DNA from: Caldisericota bacterium
GTDB lineage: Bacteria; Caldisericota; JANLFM01
Length of the DNA: 64,000 bases
Assembly (NCBI GenBank): GCA_024655965.1
Contig: JANLFL010000001.1
Location: 278,120 to 342,119 of the forward strand
Direction of reading: 5' to 3'
The notes under the pieces are model-generated. The model searched no databases. It saw nothing but the letters and a program-made list of their open reading frames with translations, and was not told where the DNA came from. This document shows, piece after piece, positions 1-7,654 of this stretch (positions are counted from its first letter, which is position 1; every line of letters starts with the position of its first letter). The translations under genes were made by a program, and so were the position numbers.

Positions 1-1
1 G

Positions 2-184
2 GAGGTTTCCATCACCTACCTTTCAGGAAAGGGAGAGGAATCCTCAAGGAGGATTCTCCCGATTTCTCTGGAGGAGAAAGAATATCAGGGAACCAGGTTC
101 CTCGGGCTTTCCGCTTATTGTTTCAAAAGAAAAGCAAAAAGGACCTTCAGAGTGGACCGGATAAAAGAGGTCCACCCATTTTAA
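2..184 (+). CDS. WYL-domain protein, C-terminal fragment (5' end outside window)
   Basis: An open frame enters from the left edge and reads 60 residues to a TAA stop. The end of the translation reads GLSAYCFKRKAKRTFRVDRI followed by KEV, which resembles the last strands of WYL domains, where an aromatic/Arg-rich stretch ends in RxDRI. WYL proteins are usually helix-turn-helix regulators that sense nucleotides or act in DNA damage and phage defence contexts. The rest of the protein is not visible, so the full domain layout cannot be given. Its stop codon overlaps the stop of the convergent GNAT gene within a shared TTAA. Confidence 0.6.
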   Translation, partial: EVSITYLSGKGEESSRRILPISLEEKEYQGTRFLGLSAYCFKRKAKRTFRVDRIKEVHPF

Positions 185-747
185 AGATTCGTTTTAGGAT
201 TAAGGGAAATCCCCACGAGAGGGTACTCTGGGTCATCCCGAAGGATGGAGAATCCCCGCTTTAAAAAAAATTCCACTGGCCCGGAAGGGTTTTCCGGGCT
301 CCCTCGCCTCGCAAAGGTTTCCAACCTTTCATACCCTTTTCCCTTAAGCTCCTCGAGGATTTGCGAAAGGAGTCTTTCTCCAAGGCCTAGGCCGCGAAAT
401 TTTTCTTCAGGGATATACAGGCATGCCAGAAAGATCGCTTCCTCGGAAAGAAAGCCAGACTGGTAATTCAGGGAATTGGGGAAAAAGGATGGAGGACCAT
501 ACATGGAAAAACCAACCCCAACCCCCTCTAAAAGTAGGATCTTCCCGCAGGACCCGAACTCCTGGCTTAAAGCTTTGATGAAATGCTTTTTCTTCCTAAA
601 TGATCTCTTTTCCCACCCCGGGGAAGTGTCCATAAAAGCTTCCGGGGATTCCCAGTAAAGACAGTTCTTGCAGGAAAAGGGGAAACGCCCAAATTCTGGC
701 GCCAGAAAAATGGTTTCTGAACTTAATTCGAGAACTTCAAAGTTCAA
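181..747 (-). CDS. GNAT family N-acetyltransferase
   Basis: A 188-residue protein starting at TTG. The acetyl-CoA binding signature of the GNAT fold is seen as FRGLGLGERLL near residues 117-127, fitting the R/Q-x-x-G-x-G/A pattern. The N-terminal part carries a CxxC pair (SCKNCLYW) around residues 26-32, also seen in the linker of the RnfD-GNAT fusion at 40.4-42.1 kb. The substrate is unknown. It lies 19 bases downstream of the next GNAT gene on the same strand, so the two are probably co-transcribed. Confidence 0.75.
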   Translation of the reverse strand: MNFEVLELSSETIFLAPEFGRFPFSCKNCLYWESPEAFMDTSPGWEKRSFRKKKHFIKALSQEFGSCGKILLLEGVGVGFSMYGPPSFFPNSLNYQSGFLSEEAIFLACLYIPEEKFRGLGLGERLLSQILEELKGKGYERLETFARRGSPENPSGPVEFFLKRGFSILRDDPEYPLVGISLNPKTNL

Positions 748-766
748 GGTAATTTCCCCGGTTTTC

Positions 767-1564
767 TCAAGATTGAAATGCCGCTTTTAATTCCCTTGAA
801 AATTCCTCCTCGTCTCCCACAAAAGCCCGAATTGGGGTCCCCCGAACGACTACTCCCTCGAATCCTCCTCTTTTTTCAAACTCCTGGGGTTCCTCAACCC
901 GGTTAATCCACCGAAGGGAAATTTGAGGGTCCTCCCTCTTTATTGCTTCTTGAGCGCGCATATAAAAGAAAAAATCCCACGGACAGAAAGAAGGCTCGAA
1001 AAGGATAAGGGCTTTGTCCAAGTCATCATCCTGGGCAATATATAAAGGAGGCTTCCCCTCTCCCTTCCACCGGAACTCCTCCCCAAGGGGAAGGATTAAT
1101 AAATCTGGATCTTTTTCAAAGAGGCGAAAGCCTTTCTTAAGGAAAAAGTCCCTCAGGGAAAGTTGTCCCTCCAGTTCCCCGGAAAAGGGACGAGCGAAAA
1201 TGATAGACGCACGCTGATGCTCAAAAAATTTTCCGGGCGAGCTTGCCTCCTCGACCAGGGAATTTAAAAGAGAAGAACCAATCCCCCTTTTCCAGTTCTC
1301 CCTGTGAGGAACGAACAGGCAGAGAATTTTAATCGCCCCTTCATAGGGAAAAGCCCTGAACTGAATTATCCCCGCCATTTTTCCATCCCAAAAGGCGACC
1401 TTGGCAAATTTTTCTCCCCTTTTAAAATTCGCTCTCGCCCAGGCCTCTTTAAGGGAGATTCCCCTGGAAAAAATGGGATTTTCTCTTCTTTCGGGATTGA
1501 CGCAAAAAGCGGAAAATTCCGGGATCAAATCCCCGGAAACATCCTCAATAACCAGTTTATTCAT
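767..1564 (-). CDS. GNAT acetyltransferase with YoaP-like C-terminal domain
   Basis: 265 residues, ATG start preceded by the strong ribosome site AAGGGGGGAAA. The GNAT acetyl-CoA loop is visible as WKRGIGSSLL near residues 91-100. The C-terminal ~90 residues (from about LILFEPSFCPW) look like the YoaP-type domain found after GNAT domains, a thioredoxin-fold-like module beginning with a Cys-Pro-aromatic turn. The same GNAT-plus-YoaP-like layout appears as the tail of the RnfD fusion at 40.4 kb. The substrate is not known; it forms a probable two-gene unit with the downstream GNAT gene. Confidence 0.7.
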   Translation of the reverse strand: MNKLVIEDVSGDLIPEFSAFCVNPERRENPIFSRGISLKEAWARANFKRGEKFAKVAFWDGKMAGIIQFRAFPYEGAIKILCLFVPHRENWKRGIGSSLLNSLVEEASSPGKFFEHQRASIIFARPFSGELEGQLSLRDFFLKKGFRLFEKDPDLLILPLGEEFRWKGEGKPPLYIAQDDDLDKALILFEPSFCPWDFFFYMRAQEAIKREDPQISLRWINRVEEPQEFEKRGGFEGVVVRGTPIRAFVGDEEEFSRELKAAFQS

Positions 1565-1650
1565 TTTCCCCCCTTAATATCCGGATACTGCTATTTTAAA
1601 AAAGAAGGAGGGAAAAAGGAATTTCTATTCTTTTTAAAGGTTTTTAGGGA

Positions 1651-2763
1651 TTAATAATTTTTCCCGATATAGTATCGGGGAACGGATTTTCCCATCACAC
1701 AGAGAATTTCGTAGTTTATGGTCCCGATGTAATCCCCGACCTCCGTGGCAGTCAAATCCTCTCCGAAAACAACAACTTCCTCCCCGGGACGAGGATCATC
1801 AAATTCAGACAGGTCAATGGCGCACATGTCCATGCAGACCCTCCCCACCTGGGGGACTCTTTTGCCTCGGAAAAGGAAATAACTTTGGTTGGAGAAAAGC
1901 CGGGAATACCCATTCCCATACCCCAGGGGGATAATCCCGATCCTCATCCTTCTTCGGGCAATGAATTCTCTTCCATAACTTATACCCTCCCCCTCTTCGA
2001 CATCCTTGATGCTCATAACCTTGGTCTTTAAAGTCATGGCGGGTTTTAAGGGGAGATTACACGGGACCTCATTCGAAGGGGGAAGGCCGTAGATCAGTAT
2101 CCCCACCCTGACCATGTCGAACCAGGACTCCGGAATGTTGATAGTTGCGGCACTGTTCGCCATGTGTTTTAAAGGGACGGGGATCCCCTCTTCCTCCATC
2201 TCCCGGAGAAAAGATTGAAATTTCTCAAGCTGGAAACGAGCGAAAGACTGATCGTTTTCATCGGCAGTGGCAAAATGCGAGAACACCCCTTCAAGTTCAA
2301 GGGACTTAAAATTAAAAATCTCCCTGGCAACTTTCAAGGCCTTCTCACATCTCACTCCCAGACGGTTCATCCCCGTGTCAACTTTCAAATGAACCTTTAT
2401 CCTCTTTCCCGCTTTCTGGGCTTCACGGTCAAGGACCTCAAGGGCACCAGGATTTTCGACAGTCTGGCAGAGATCGTATTCCGCAACGATCTTCGCCTCC
2501 TGGGGTTCGATGGGAAGAAGGACGAGAATCGGCCCTTTAATCCCCCCCTCCCTTAGAATTTGCCCCTCAATTGGGTTAGCCACCCCCAGCCAGGTAGCCC
2601 CGTTTTCCAGGGCGACCCTTCCCACTTCCAGGGCCCCGTGGCCATACCCATCTGCCTTGACAACTGCCAGCAGGTGGCATTTTTCTCCGATAAGCCCCTT
2701 GACTGTCCTGACGTTCTGGGCAATCGCTCTCAGGTCTATCTCAGCTTTTGTCGAGTTGGCCAT
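1651..2763 (-). CDS. alr: Alanine racemase
   Basis: 370 residues, the normal length for this PLP enzyme, which interconverts L- and D-alanine for peptidoglycan. The PLP lysine is K36 in VVKADGYGHG. The second catalytic residue is the tyrosine of GISYGREF near residue 265. The conserved VGRVCMDMCAIDLS block follows in the C-terminal beta domain. The ATG is preceded by AAGGATA. It lies on the same strand as the ARPP-1 family gene, 120 bases downstream of it. Its presence indicates a peptidoglycan-containing bacterium. Confidence 0.97.
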   Translation of the reverse strand: MANSTKAEIDLRAIAQNVRTVKGLIGEKCHLLAVVKADGYGHGALEVGRVALENGATWLGVANPIEGQILREGGIKGPILVLLPIEPQEAKIVAEYDLCQTVENPGALEVLDREAQKAGKRIKVHLKVDTGMNRLGVRCEKALKVAREIFNFKSLELEGVFSHFATADENDQSFARFQLEKFQSFLREMEEEGIPVPLKHMANSAATINIPESWFDMVRVGILIYGLPPSNEVPCNLPLKPAMTLKTKVMSIKDVEEGEGISYGREFIARRRMRIGIIPLGYGNGYSRLFSNQSYFLFRGKRVPQVGRVCMDMCAIDLSEFDDPRPGEEVVVFGEDLTATEVGDYIGTINYEILCVMGKSVPRYYIGKNY

Positions 2764-2883
2764 TATCCTTATCCAATTAAGCGGGGCGATCCTTCACCCC
2801 GAGCATGAGCCTGATTTTACTTTTTTTAGACGGGAAATGAAACTTCCTTTTCTCCCTTTTTCCCTCCTTTCCTCCCTTATTTC

Positions 2884-3891
2884 TTATCTCCCCAATGAAT
2901 AATCCACAAAATACGGAGTTCGAAAAACACCTCTGTCCTCGCTCTTGGTAAAGAAGACCCCGTGGATCACTAAACCATTGTATATAAGGGAGGAACCCAC
3001 AATTTTCTCCCCCCAAAGCCTCAAATCCTTTCCGTATCCAACGGAGTTGAAAATCTCCACCTTGCTTTTTTTAATCTGGTCTAGGAAGGATTTCCGGGAA
3101 TAGATACGGAAAATCCCATTGGTCAAATTAAAAAGCGAATCGAAGGCAAAACCCCCGAGGATCCTATGGCAAAGTTTAGAAAAAGCCCTCGGGGAAGAGA
3201 GGAACTCCATTCCCACTATTTTTCCCCGGATTTTCACCATGAAACCAGTCTGTCCTTGTTTTGGGAGGAAACCTTCAAGGTGATCTTTTATTTCCTGGAT
3301 CTGCCGGGAAGCAATGTCACGAAAAGCCCCTGTTTCCGGTCTGAATCCAGTTTCCCAAGCGATTTGATCAATCCTTCCCCAAATTCCCCCTTGATTGGAC
3401 CTGAACCCCCTCTTTTCCTTCAAGGATTGAGTAACCGTCTTCACCTTCTCCTCTCTTATCCGGGAGGAGACAAAAAATTCCGACTTGGCGAAAAAGGTGG
3501 ATTTGTGATGCCATCTTCCCGCTTCCGTACAACTTACCGGTATTATGGTTTTCGATTTCTCCTTGAGGAGAATGGTGGTGTTTAAGGTCCGATTCTGTTT
3601 TGCTCCGATCAATTCCTCGCCGTCGAGGATTAAAACGGGAAGGTCGCCCAGGTTCTCGGCCAAAAGTTCCGATACTTCCGCCCCCTCTTCTTTCTCCCTG
3701 ATTTTCAGAAGCCCCTTTTCCATGGCTTCATCCAGGGTGAGATAGTTTAAACCGGGATCGGGATCATCTACCCCAAAAATGGGAGCCAGGGAAAGGTCCC
3801 TCAGGCTCTCGAATTCCCCCACCTGGATTTGGGAAAGGAACAAACTAAAAGTATCGATCAATTCTTCCACCCCTTTCCATTTTTTTCTCAT
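2884..3891 (-). CDS. ARPP-1 (DUF6569) family protein
   Basis: 335 residues. The block from FGVDDPDPGLNYLTLDEA through LILDGEELIGAKQNRTLN and IPVSCTEAGRWH matches my memory of the ARPP-1 family domain, formerly DUF6569. This domain occurs in prokaryotic proteins linked by genomic neighbourhood to ADP-ribosylglycohydrolase-type genes. No catalytic activity is established that I can state. No signal peptide or membrane segment is visible. The ATG at 3891 has only a weak upstream ribosome site. Its promoter region contains a perfect 8-bp inverted repeat (3906-3926). Confidence 0.75.
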   Translation of the reverse strand: MRKKWKGVEELIDTFSLFLSQIQVGEFESLRDLSLAPIFGVDDPDPGLNYLTLDEAMEKGLLKIREKEEGAEVSELLAENLGDLPVLILDGEELIGAKQNRTLNTTILLKEKSKTIIPVSCTEAGRWHHKSTFFAKSEFFVSSRIREEKVKTVTQSLKEKRGFRSNQGGIWGRIDQIAWETGFRPETGAFRDIASRQIQEIKDHLEGFLPKQGQTGFMVKIRGKIVGMEFLSSPRAFSKLCHRILGGFAFDSLFNLTNGIFRIYSRKSFLDQIKKSKVEIFNSVGYGKDLRLWGEKIVGSSLIYNGLVIHGVFFTKSEDRGVFRTPYFVDYSLGR

Positions 3892-3905
3892 TTTGGAAAG
3901 AGGGT

Positions 3906-3926
3906 TCTGACAGCTTTTCTGTCAGA
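3906..3926. promoter_or_regulatory. Perfect 8-bp inverted repeat between divergent genes
   Basis: TCTGACAG, a 5-base spacer CTTTT, then CTGTCAGA. It lies 15 bases upstream of the ARPP-1 gene start and about 85 bases upstream of the divergent hydrolase gene, in a 119-bp intergenic region. There is no T-run on either side, so a terminator is unlikely; an operator is a reasonable inference. Confidence 0.4.
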
Positions 3927-3980
3927 GAGGAAAAAATTTCCCTTTTTGGGATCCTTGCAAGGAGGGATGGGGATTCTGAG

Positions 3981-3986
3981 TATAAT
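3981..3986 (+). promoter_or_regulatory. Candidate -10 box for the hydrolase gene
   Basis: A perfect TATAAT lies 24 bases before the ATG at 4011. The best upstream -35 match is TTGCAA at 3955-3960, but its spacing of 20 bases is longer than the usual 17, so the -35 assignment is weak. Confidence 0.4.
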
Positions 3987-4010
3987 AGAAAAAAACCCGG
4001 GGCTGAGAAG

Positions 4011-4841
4011 ATGGTACACCGTTTTGGGCATTTTAAAGGCTGGGGAGATTTGGAACTCTTCTTTCAGTGTTGGGGAGAAGAAAAAATGAAACGAGGGAAC
4101 CTGGTCGTTGTTCACGGTTTCGGGGAGCACAGCGGAAGGTATCTGAACCTGGTCTCCCATTTTGTCCCCAAAGGGTTCTGGATTTGGGCTTACGATCTCC
4201 GGGGGCACGGAAGATCTCCCGGGAAAAGGGGTCACATCAACACTTGGGAGGAGATAAGGGAGGACTTGAGGTGTTTTTTAAACTTCGTGAGGAAAGAGGG
4301 AGGGGATTTCCCCACCTTCCTTTTCGGCCATAGCCTGGGGGGCCTCATCGTTCTTGAGTACGCCCTCCATTACCGGGAAGGCATAAAAGGGGTAATCGCC
4401 TCGAGCCCTGCTTTATCAAAGGTCAACTTTTCCCCCATCCTTCAATCCCTTTCCAAGGTTCTGGCTTTTATACTCCCAGGGCTTCCCTTCCCAATCGCCC
4501 TCAACCCCGATCATCTTTCCAGGGACAAAGCGGTCGTGGAAGCTTACCGGAAGGATCCTTTCGTCCATCACTTGGCTACCCCAAGGTTCGGGGAGGAAAT
4601 GGAGAGAGCCAGAAGTTGGACCATAGGCCACGCGGAGGAATGGGGTTTGCCTCTCCTTTTAATCATTGGCACTTGCGACATGCTAGTCCCCCCCGAGGGC
4701 TCTCGCCTTTTCTTTAACCTGGCGAAATTTCCCCAAAAATGGATGATGGAGTGCGAGGGAGGTTTTCATGAACCGCACAATGATTCGGACTTTCCCCGGG
4801 TTTTAATGGGAATGGAAACCTGGATGGAATCCATTCTTTAA
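4011..4841 (+). CDS. Alpha/beta hydrolase, monoacylglycerol lipase-like (serine aminopeptidase S33 family)
   Basis: 276 residues. The nucleophile elbow GHSLGG lies near residues 105-110. The preceding LVVVHGFGEHSGRY and AYDLRGHGRSPGKRGH blocks are typical of the PldB/monoglyceride lipase group (COG2267). The catalytic Asp is likely in GTCDMLVPP and the His in GGFHEPHND near the C terminus, so the triad appears complete. The likely role is hydrolysis of lipid esters in the cytoplasm. It stands alone, with its own -10 box and a large inverted repeat just downstream. Confidence 0.85.
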   Translation: MVHRFGHFKGWGDLELFFQCWGEEKMKRGNLVVVHGFGEHSGRYLNLVSHFVPKGFWIWAYDLRGHGRSPGKRGHINTWEEIREDLRCFLNFVRKEGGDFPTFLFGHSLGGLIVLEYALHYREGIKGVIASSPALSKVNFSPILQSLSKVLAFILPGLPFPIALNPDHLSRDKAVVEAYRKDPFVHHLATPRFGEEMERARSWTIGHAEEWGLPLLLIIGTCDMLVPPEGSRLFFNLAKFPQKWMMECEGGFHEPHNDSDFPRVLMGMETWMESIL

Positions 4842-4873
4842 GGAAATTTCTCTTCTCCGCCAAAAAAGTTAAA

Positions 4874-4909
4874 AAATTTTGAAAACTTTTAGAAAAGTTT
4901 TCAAAATTT
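4874..4909. repeat. Perfect 17-bp inverted repeat with 2-base loop
   Basis: AAATTTTGAAAACTTTT, AG, then its exact reverse complement. It begins 32 bases after the hydrolase stop and ends about 15 bases before a candidate -10 for the DUF2193 gene. It may act as an A/T-rich bidirectional terminator or as an operator. It has no G+C-rich stem, so classical Rho-independent termination is uncertain. Confidence 0.6.
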
Positions 4910-4920
4910 GGGGACTTTTA

Positions 4921-4929
4921 TGCTAAAAT
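4921..4929 (+). promoter_or_regulatory. Candidate extended -10 for the DUF2193 gene
   Basis: TGCTAAAAT fits an extended -10 (TGnTAAAAT). No good -35 is seen at 16-18 bases upstream, where the inverted repeat arm lies. If used, transcription would start around 4936, giving a leader of about 160 nucleotides before the DUF2193 start. I recognise no known riboswitch class in that leader (4936-5097). Confidence 0.35.
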
Positions 4930-5023
4930 GGATTCAAAATCAAGAGGGTGGCCCGAAGTTATCGAATTTGACCCTTCATTTGCTCCGGCGCCCGTATCCT
5001 TATCGCCCTCATGAAGAGAGGTG

Positions 5024-5092
5024 ATGAGCAAGGAAAAAGCTTTTAAGTTCGAGAAGGGGAATTTTTTTAAAAAAAGAAAGGGGGACTTTTAA
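5024..5092 (+). CDS. Possible 22-residue leader peptide upstream of DUF2193
   Basis: An ATG preceded by AGAGAGGTG opens a short, Lys/Phe-rich frame of 22 codons (begins MSKEKAFKFEKG) that stops five bases before the DUF2193 ATG. The ribosome site and start sit inside a small CTCAT...ATGAG hairpin. It could couple translation to the downstream gene or be chance; there is no homology evidence. Confidence 0.3.
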   Translation: MSKEKAFKFEKGNFFKKRKGDF

Positions 5093-5097
5093 GCAAA

Positions 5098-6639
5098 ATG
5101 CCGGATAAAGCAGTTTATGAAAAAATGGTAAATGAGGCTGTAGGCGCAGCCCGTTCAGTTTATGGGGTGATCAAAGAAAAAAGAGGTGGAACCTTCAAGC
5201 TCACTGATGCCAAGCCCTATGTTGACGCTGCAGCTTCAATGAAACCAGGCCCTGGCCAATCAAAAGAGATTTTCGACCTCCATGTTGAATCCGTTAAAGC
5301 CCACTACGATATTCTGGTTGGCCTGACCGATACCATCCGTCCGGAAGATGATCCTTTTGTCGAGCACTACCAGACCCCGCCCATCTTGGAGATACTCTAC
5401 GATGTTGATCCCGCCTTCAAAGCTTCCATGTGGAAGTTCATCGATGCCATCGCTGCCAACAAAGCCTTAATCGGCCGCGAGGCTGCCAGACGGTACGGTG
5501 GAATGTATGGGCCTACCTGCGTCGTGGACTTCGCCATGTCCGTCGGCTCCACCTCCAACGTTGTCAACCAGATTCTGAGGACCCTGGACATCCCTGCCGA
5601 TCACAAAAAGACCATCCTTGCCGCCAAGAGCTGGGGCATGAACACCTCCTACGGAATTGGCGCTGCCTTCCGTGGGGCAGTGGAAGCCGGAAAATCCCTC
5701 GCCGAGGCCGAACAGGCTGAGGTTGAGATGCTGCAGTTCGTCTACCGGGAGCCGGTCGCTGCTCAAGCCCACTTGATGGACACTCACAACCTCGGAGGCC
5801 ATGGTCCCCACACCTCCTTCGATACCAGAAAATACATGGCCCAGTACAAAGAGAGGATTAAACCCTTCGTATTGGCCGCTCTGAATGCCAAGGTGCATCC
5901 TGCGAACATCGTGGTTGTCCCCGCCTACTGCGTAGGCGATGTGGGCCACCATATTGCCCAATCCGCCTACAACATGTTCAAGGATGACATGGCCTTCGGG
6001 ATTTACGAAGCGGTCCTGGATGTCTTCGAGAACACCATGAAGAAGGGGCTTGAGTTGGATGCCTACAAGAGCGAGTGGGACGTCCTTACTGTTGCCACTG
6101 GAGCTCCTGCCGCTGCCACAGCTTACATTCTCTGGCTCGACTCCTTCACCGTTCCCATGGTCATTGACCTCTTCACCAAGCGCTTCTACAACTATGCGGC
6201 AATGAACCCGAAACGGGGCGAGGCCGACGAGCTCCACAATGTGGACTTCATGGACATCCTCCTCCGCGGAGAATCCATCCTGGACATCGCTCCCATTGGC
6301 GGAGGCGCCAAGATCAAGGGCATTCCTCTGGACTTCGGTCCAATTGACAACCACCCCGTTGTTTCCAACCCGCAGCGTTACACCTATCCCGCCTGCGCTA
6401 TCACCCAGCGCTTTGCAGCATTGATGAGCCTGGCGGACTTCCCCTGCTACCTCACACCCGAGTGCGTAACCGCTACCCTGTCCACTAACTGCATCGCCTT
6501 CCACCCCGAGGTCCCTGGTGCTCCTGTGAGGGGATGCAAGCAGTGCGCTGCAACCACCCTTGTTAAGAGGAACGTCCCCTATGTAAAGGGAGTTGGAAAG
6601 GGCAATAAGGGTTACTGCCAGTGGGATGTAGCCGTATAA
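5098..6639 (+). CDS. DUF2193 family protein
   Basis: 513 residues, matching my memory of DUF2193, an uncharacterised family of about 500 residues known mainly from methanogenic archaea. Recognisable blocks are RPEDDPFVEHYQTP (81-94), RRYGGMYGPTCVVDFA (131-146), YCVGDVGHHIAQS (277-289), NPQRYTYPACAIT (424-436) and a Cys-rich C terminus (C450, C456, C465, C480-x-x-C483, C507). The invariant-looking Cys and paired His residues suggest a metal or Fe-S site, but no reaction is known. From about codon 100 the gene uses mostly C-ending codons, unlike its neighbours, which suggests high expression. It is a single-gene unit between a candidate promoter and a strong terminator, directly upstream of the C1 operon. 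Confidence 0.85.
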   Translation: MPDKAVYEKMVNEAVGAARSVYGVIKEKRGGTFKLTDAKPYVDAAASMKPGPGQSKEIFDLHVESVKAHYDILVGLTDTIRPEDDPFVEHYQTPPILEILYDVDPAFKASMWKFIDAIAANKALIGREAARRYGGMYGPTCVVDFAMSVGSTSNVVNQILRTLDIPADHKKTILAAKSWGMNTSYGIGAAFRGAVEAGKSLAEAEQAEVEMLQFVYREPVAAQAHLMDTHNLGGHGPHTSFDTRKYMAQYKERIKPFVLAALNAKVHPANIVVVPAYCVGDVGHHIAQSAYNMFKDDMAFGIYEAVLDVFENTMKKGLELDAYKSEWDVLTVATGAPAAATAYILWLDSFTVPMVIDLFTKRFYNYAAMNPKRGEADELHNVDFMDILLRGESILDIAPIGGGAKIKGIPLDFGPIDNHPVVSNPQRYTYPACAITQRFAALMSLADFPCYLTPECVTATLSTNCIAFHPEVPGAPVRGCKQCAATTLVKRNVPYVKGVGKGNKGYCQWDVAV

Positions 6640-6672
6640 GGCTACTCCTTTTGGCGGTCCGGTGAAATAATG

Positions 6673-6709
6673 CCACTGGTGAGGGAAATCCCTCACCAGT
6701 GGTTTTTTT
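6673..6709 (+). terminator. Strong intrinsic terminator after DUF2193
   Basis: A perfect 14-bp stem, CCACTGGTGAGGGA with its reverse complement around AA, is followed directly by seven T residues. It lies 33 bases after the DUF2193 stop and separates that gene from the C1 operon. Confidence 0.92.
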
Positions 6710-6760
6710 ATCTCAAAGTTGGGTTAAAATTACTCAAAATAAAACCTGATGGAGGTGAAG

Positions 6761-7639
6761 ATGAAAAACATTCTGATATACCTGGACACCGACAAAAGGG
6801 CCAGCATTTTTGACATCCTTTTTTCTTATGACGCGGGGTTCGATGTGGTCGTCCCCCTTGGGGGAGTGACAGCAGATGAAGTGAGGGCACTGGTCCAAGA
6901 CGCAATGTTCCCCCGGGGTCCTCAAGGGGCGAAATGCACTACCCTTTTCTTCGGGGGGAGCAACCCCGAGGAATCCGAGGAGATGGCGGAGATTGCCCGA
7001 AAAACAATGTTTCCCCCGTTTTTGCTTTCCGTGATCATCGATCCAAAGGGCGCAATCACAACCTCCTCAGCTATGGTCGCCAAAGCTGCGGAAGCCCTGA
7101 AGATGAGAAACGAAACCCTTAAAGGGAAAAAAGCCCTGATCCTTGCCGGAACCGGGCCAGTCGGACGAATTGCCGCCAGGATTCTTCTTAAAGAAGGGGC
7201 GGAGGTAATTTTGACCTCCCGGTCCCTGCAAAAGGCGGAGGAGATAGCGGATAAGGTAACTAAAAAGGTTGGCCTTCCCGCAAAGGGAGCAAAAGCCGAA
7301 ACCCCGGAAGAGGTATTCGCTCTGGCCCAGGATTGCGACCTCCTGTTCGCTACCGGGGCTGCGGGGGTTGAGCTAATACCACAAAAATTCGTGGAGCAGC
7401 TGGAAAGGTGCCTTGTCGCGGTTGACGTTAACGCCGTTCCCCCTTCGGGTATTGGAGGGGTTTCTCCGGGGGACGATAAGAAGGAAGTGGGGAAAGTCCT
7501 TGGGATTGGTGCTCTGGCGGTAGGAGGCTTGAGGAACAAGATCGCCCGCCAGATGCTTCAGGTGGCCCTGGAAAAAGGAGGGTCATTCCTGGACTACGAG
7601 AGCGGTTACCAGATCGCCAGGGAGATCGTTGGATTTTAA
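6761..7639 (+). CDS. mtdB: Methylene-tetrahydromethanopterin dehydrogenase, MtdB type
   Basis: 292 residues. It catalyses the NAD(P)-dependent step between methylene- and methenyl-H4MPT, the partner reaction to Mch. The Rossmann nucleotide-binding loop is ALILAGTGPVGRIAARIL near residues 123-140. The N-terminal half (YLDTDKRASIFD, PLGGVT) matches the MtdA/MtdB catalytic domain. An upstream in-frame ATG at 6749 overlaps the GGAGGTG ribosome site (6751-6757), so the ATG at 6761 is the better start. It is the first gene of the C1 operon. NAD(P) dependence here instead of F420 (archaeal Mtd) is a feature shared with methylotrophic bacteria. Confidence 0.88.
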   Translation: MKNILIYLDTDKRASIFDILFSYDAGFDVVVPLGGVTADEVRALVQDAMFPRGPQGAKCTTLFFGGSNPEESEEMAEIARKTMFPPFLLSVIIDPKGAITTSSAMVAKAAEALKMRNETLKGKKALILAGTGPVGRIAARILLKEGAEVILTSRSLQKAEEIADKVTKKVGLPAKGAKAETPEEVFALAQDCDLLFATGAAGVELIPQKFVEQLERCLVAVDVNAVPPSGIGGVSPGDDKKEVGKVLGIGALAVGGLRNKIARQMLQVALEKGGSFLDYESGYQIAREIVGF

Positions 7640-7654
7640 GAGCCAAGGGAAAAT

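Noticed and set aside
5467-6696. 409-residue open frame antisense to DUF2193
   Set aside because: It is a shadow produced by the strong C-ending codon bias of the DUF2193 gene; its translation has no recognisable family and no ribosome site.
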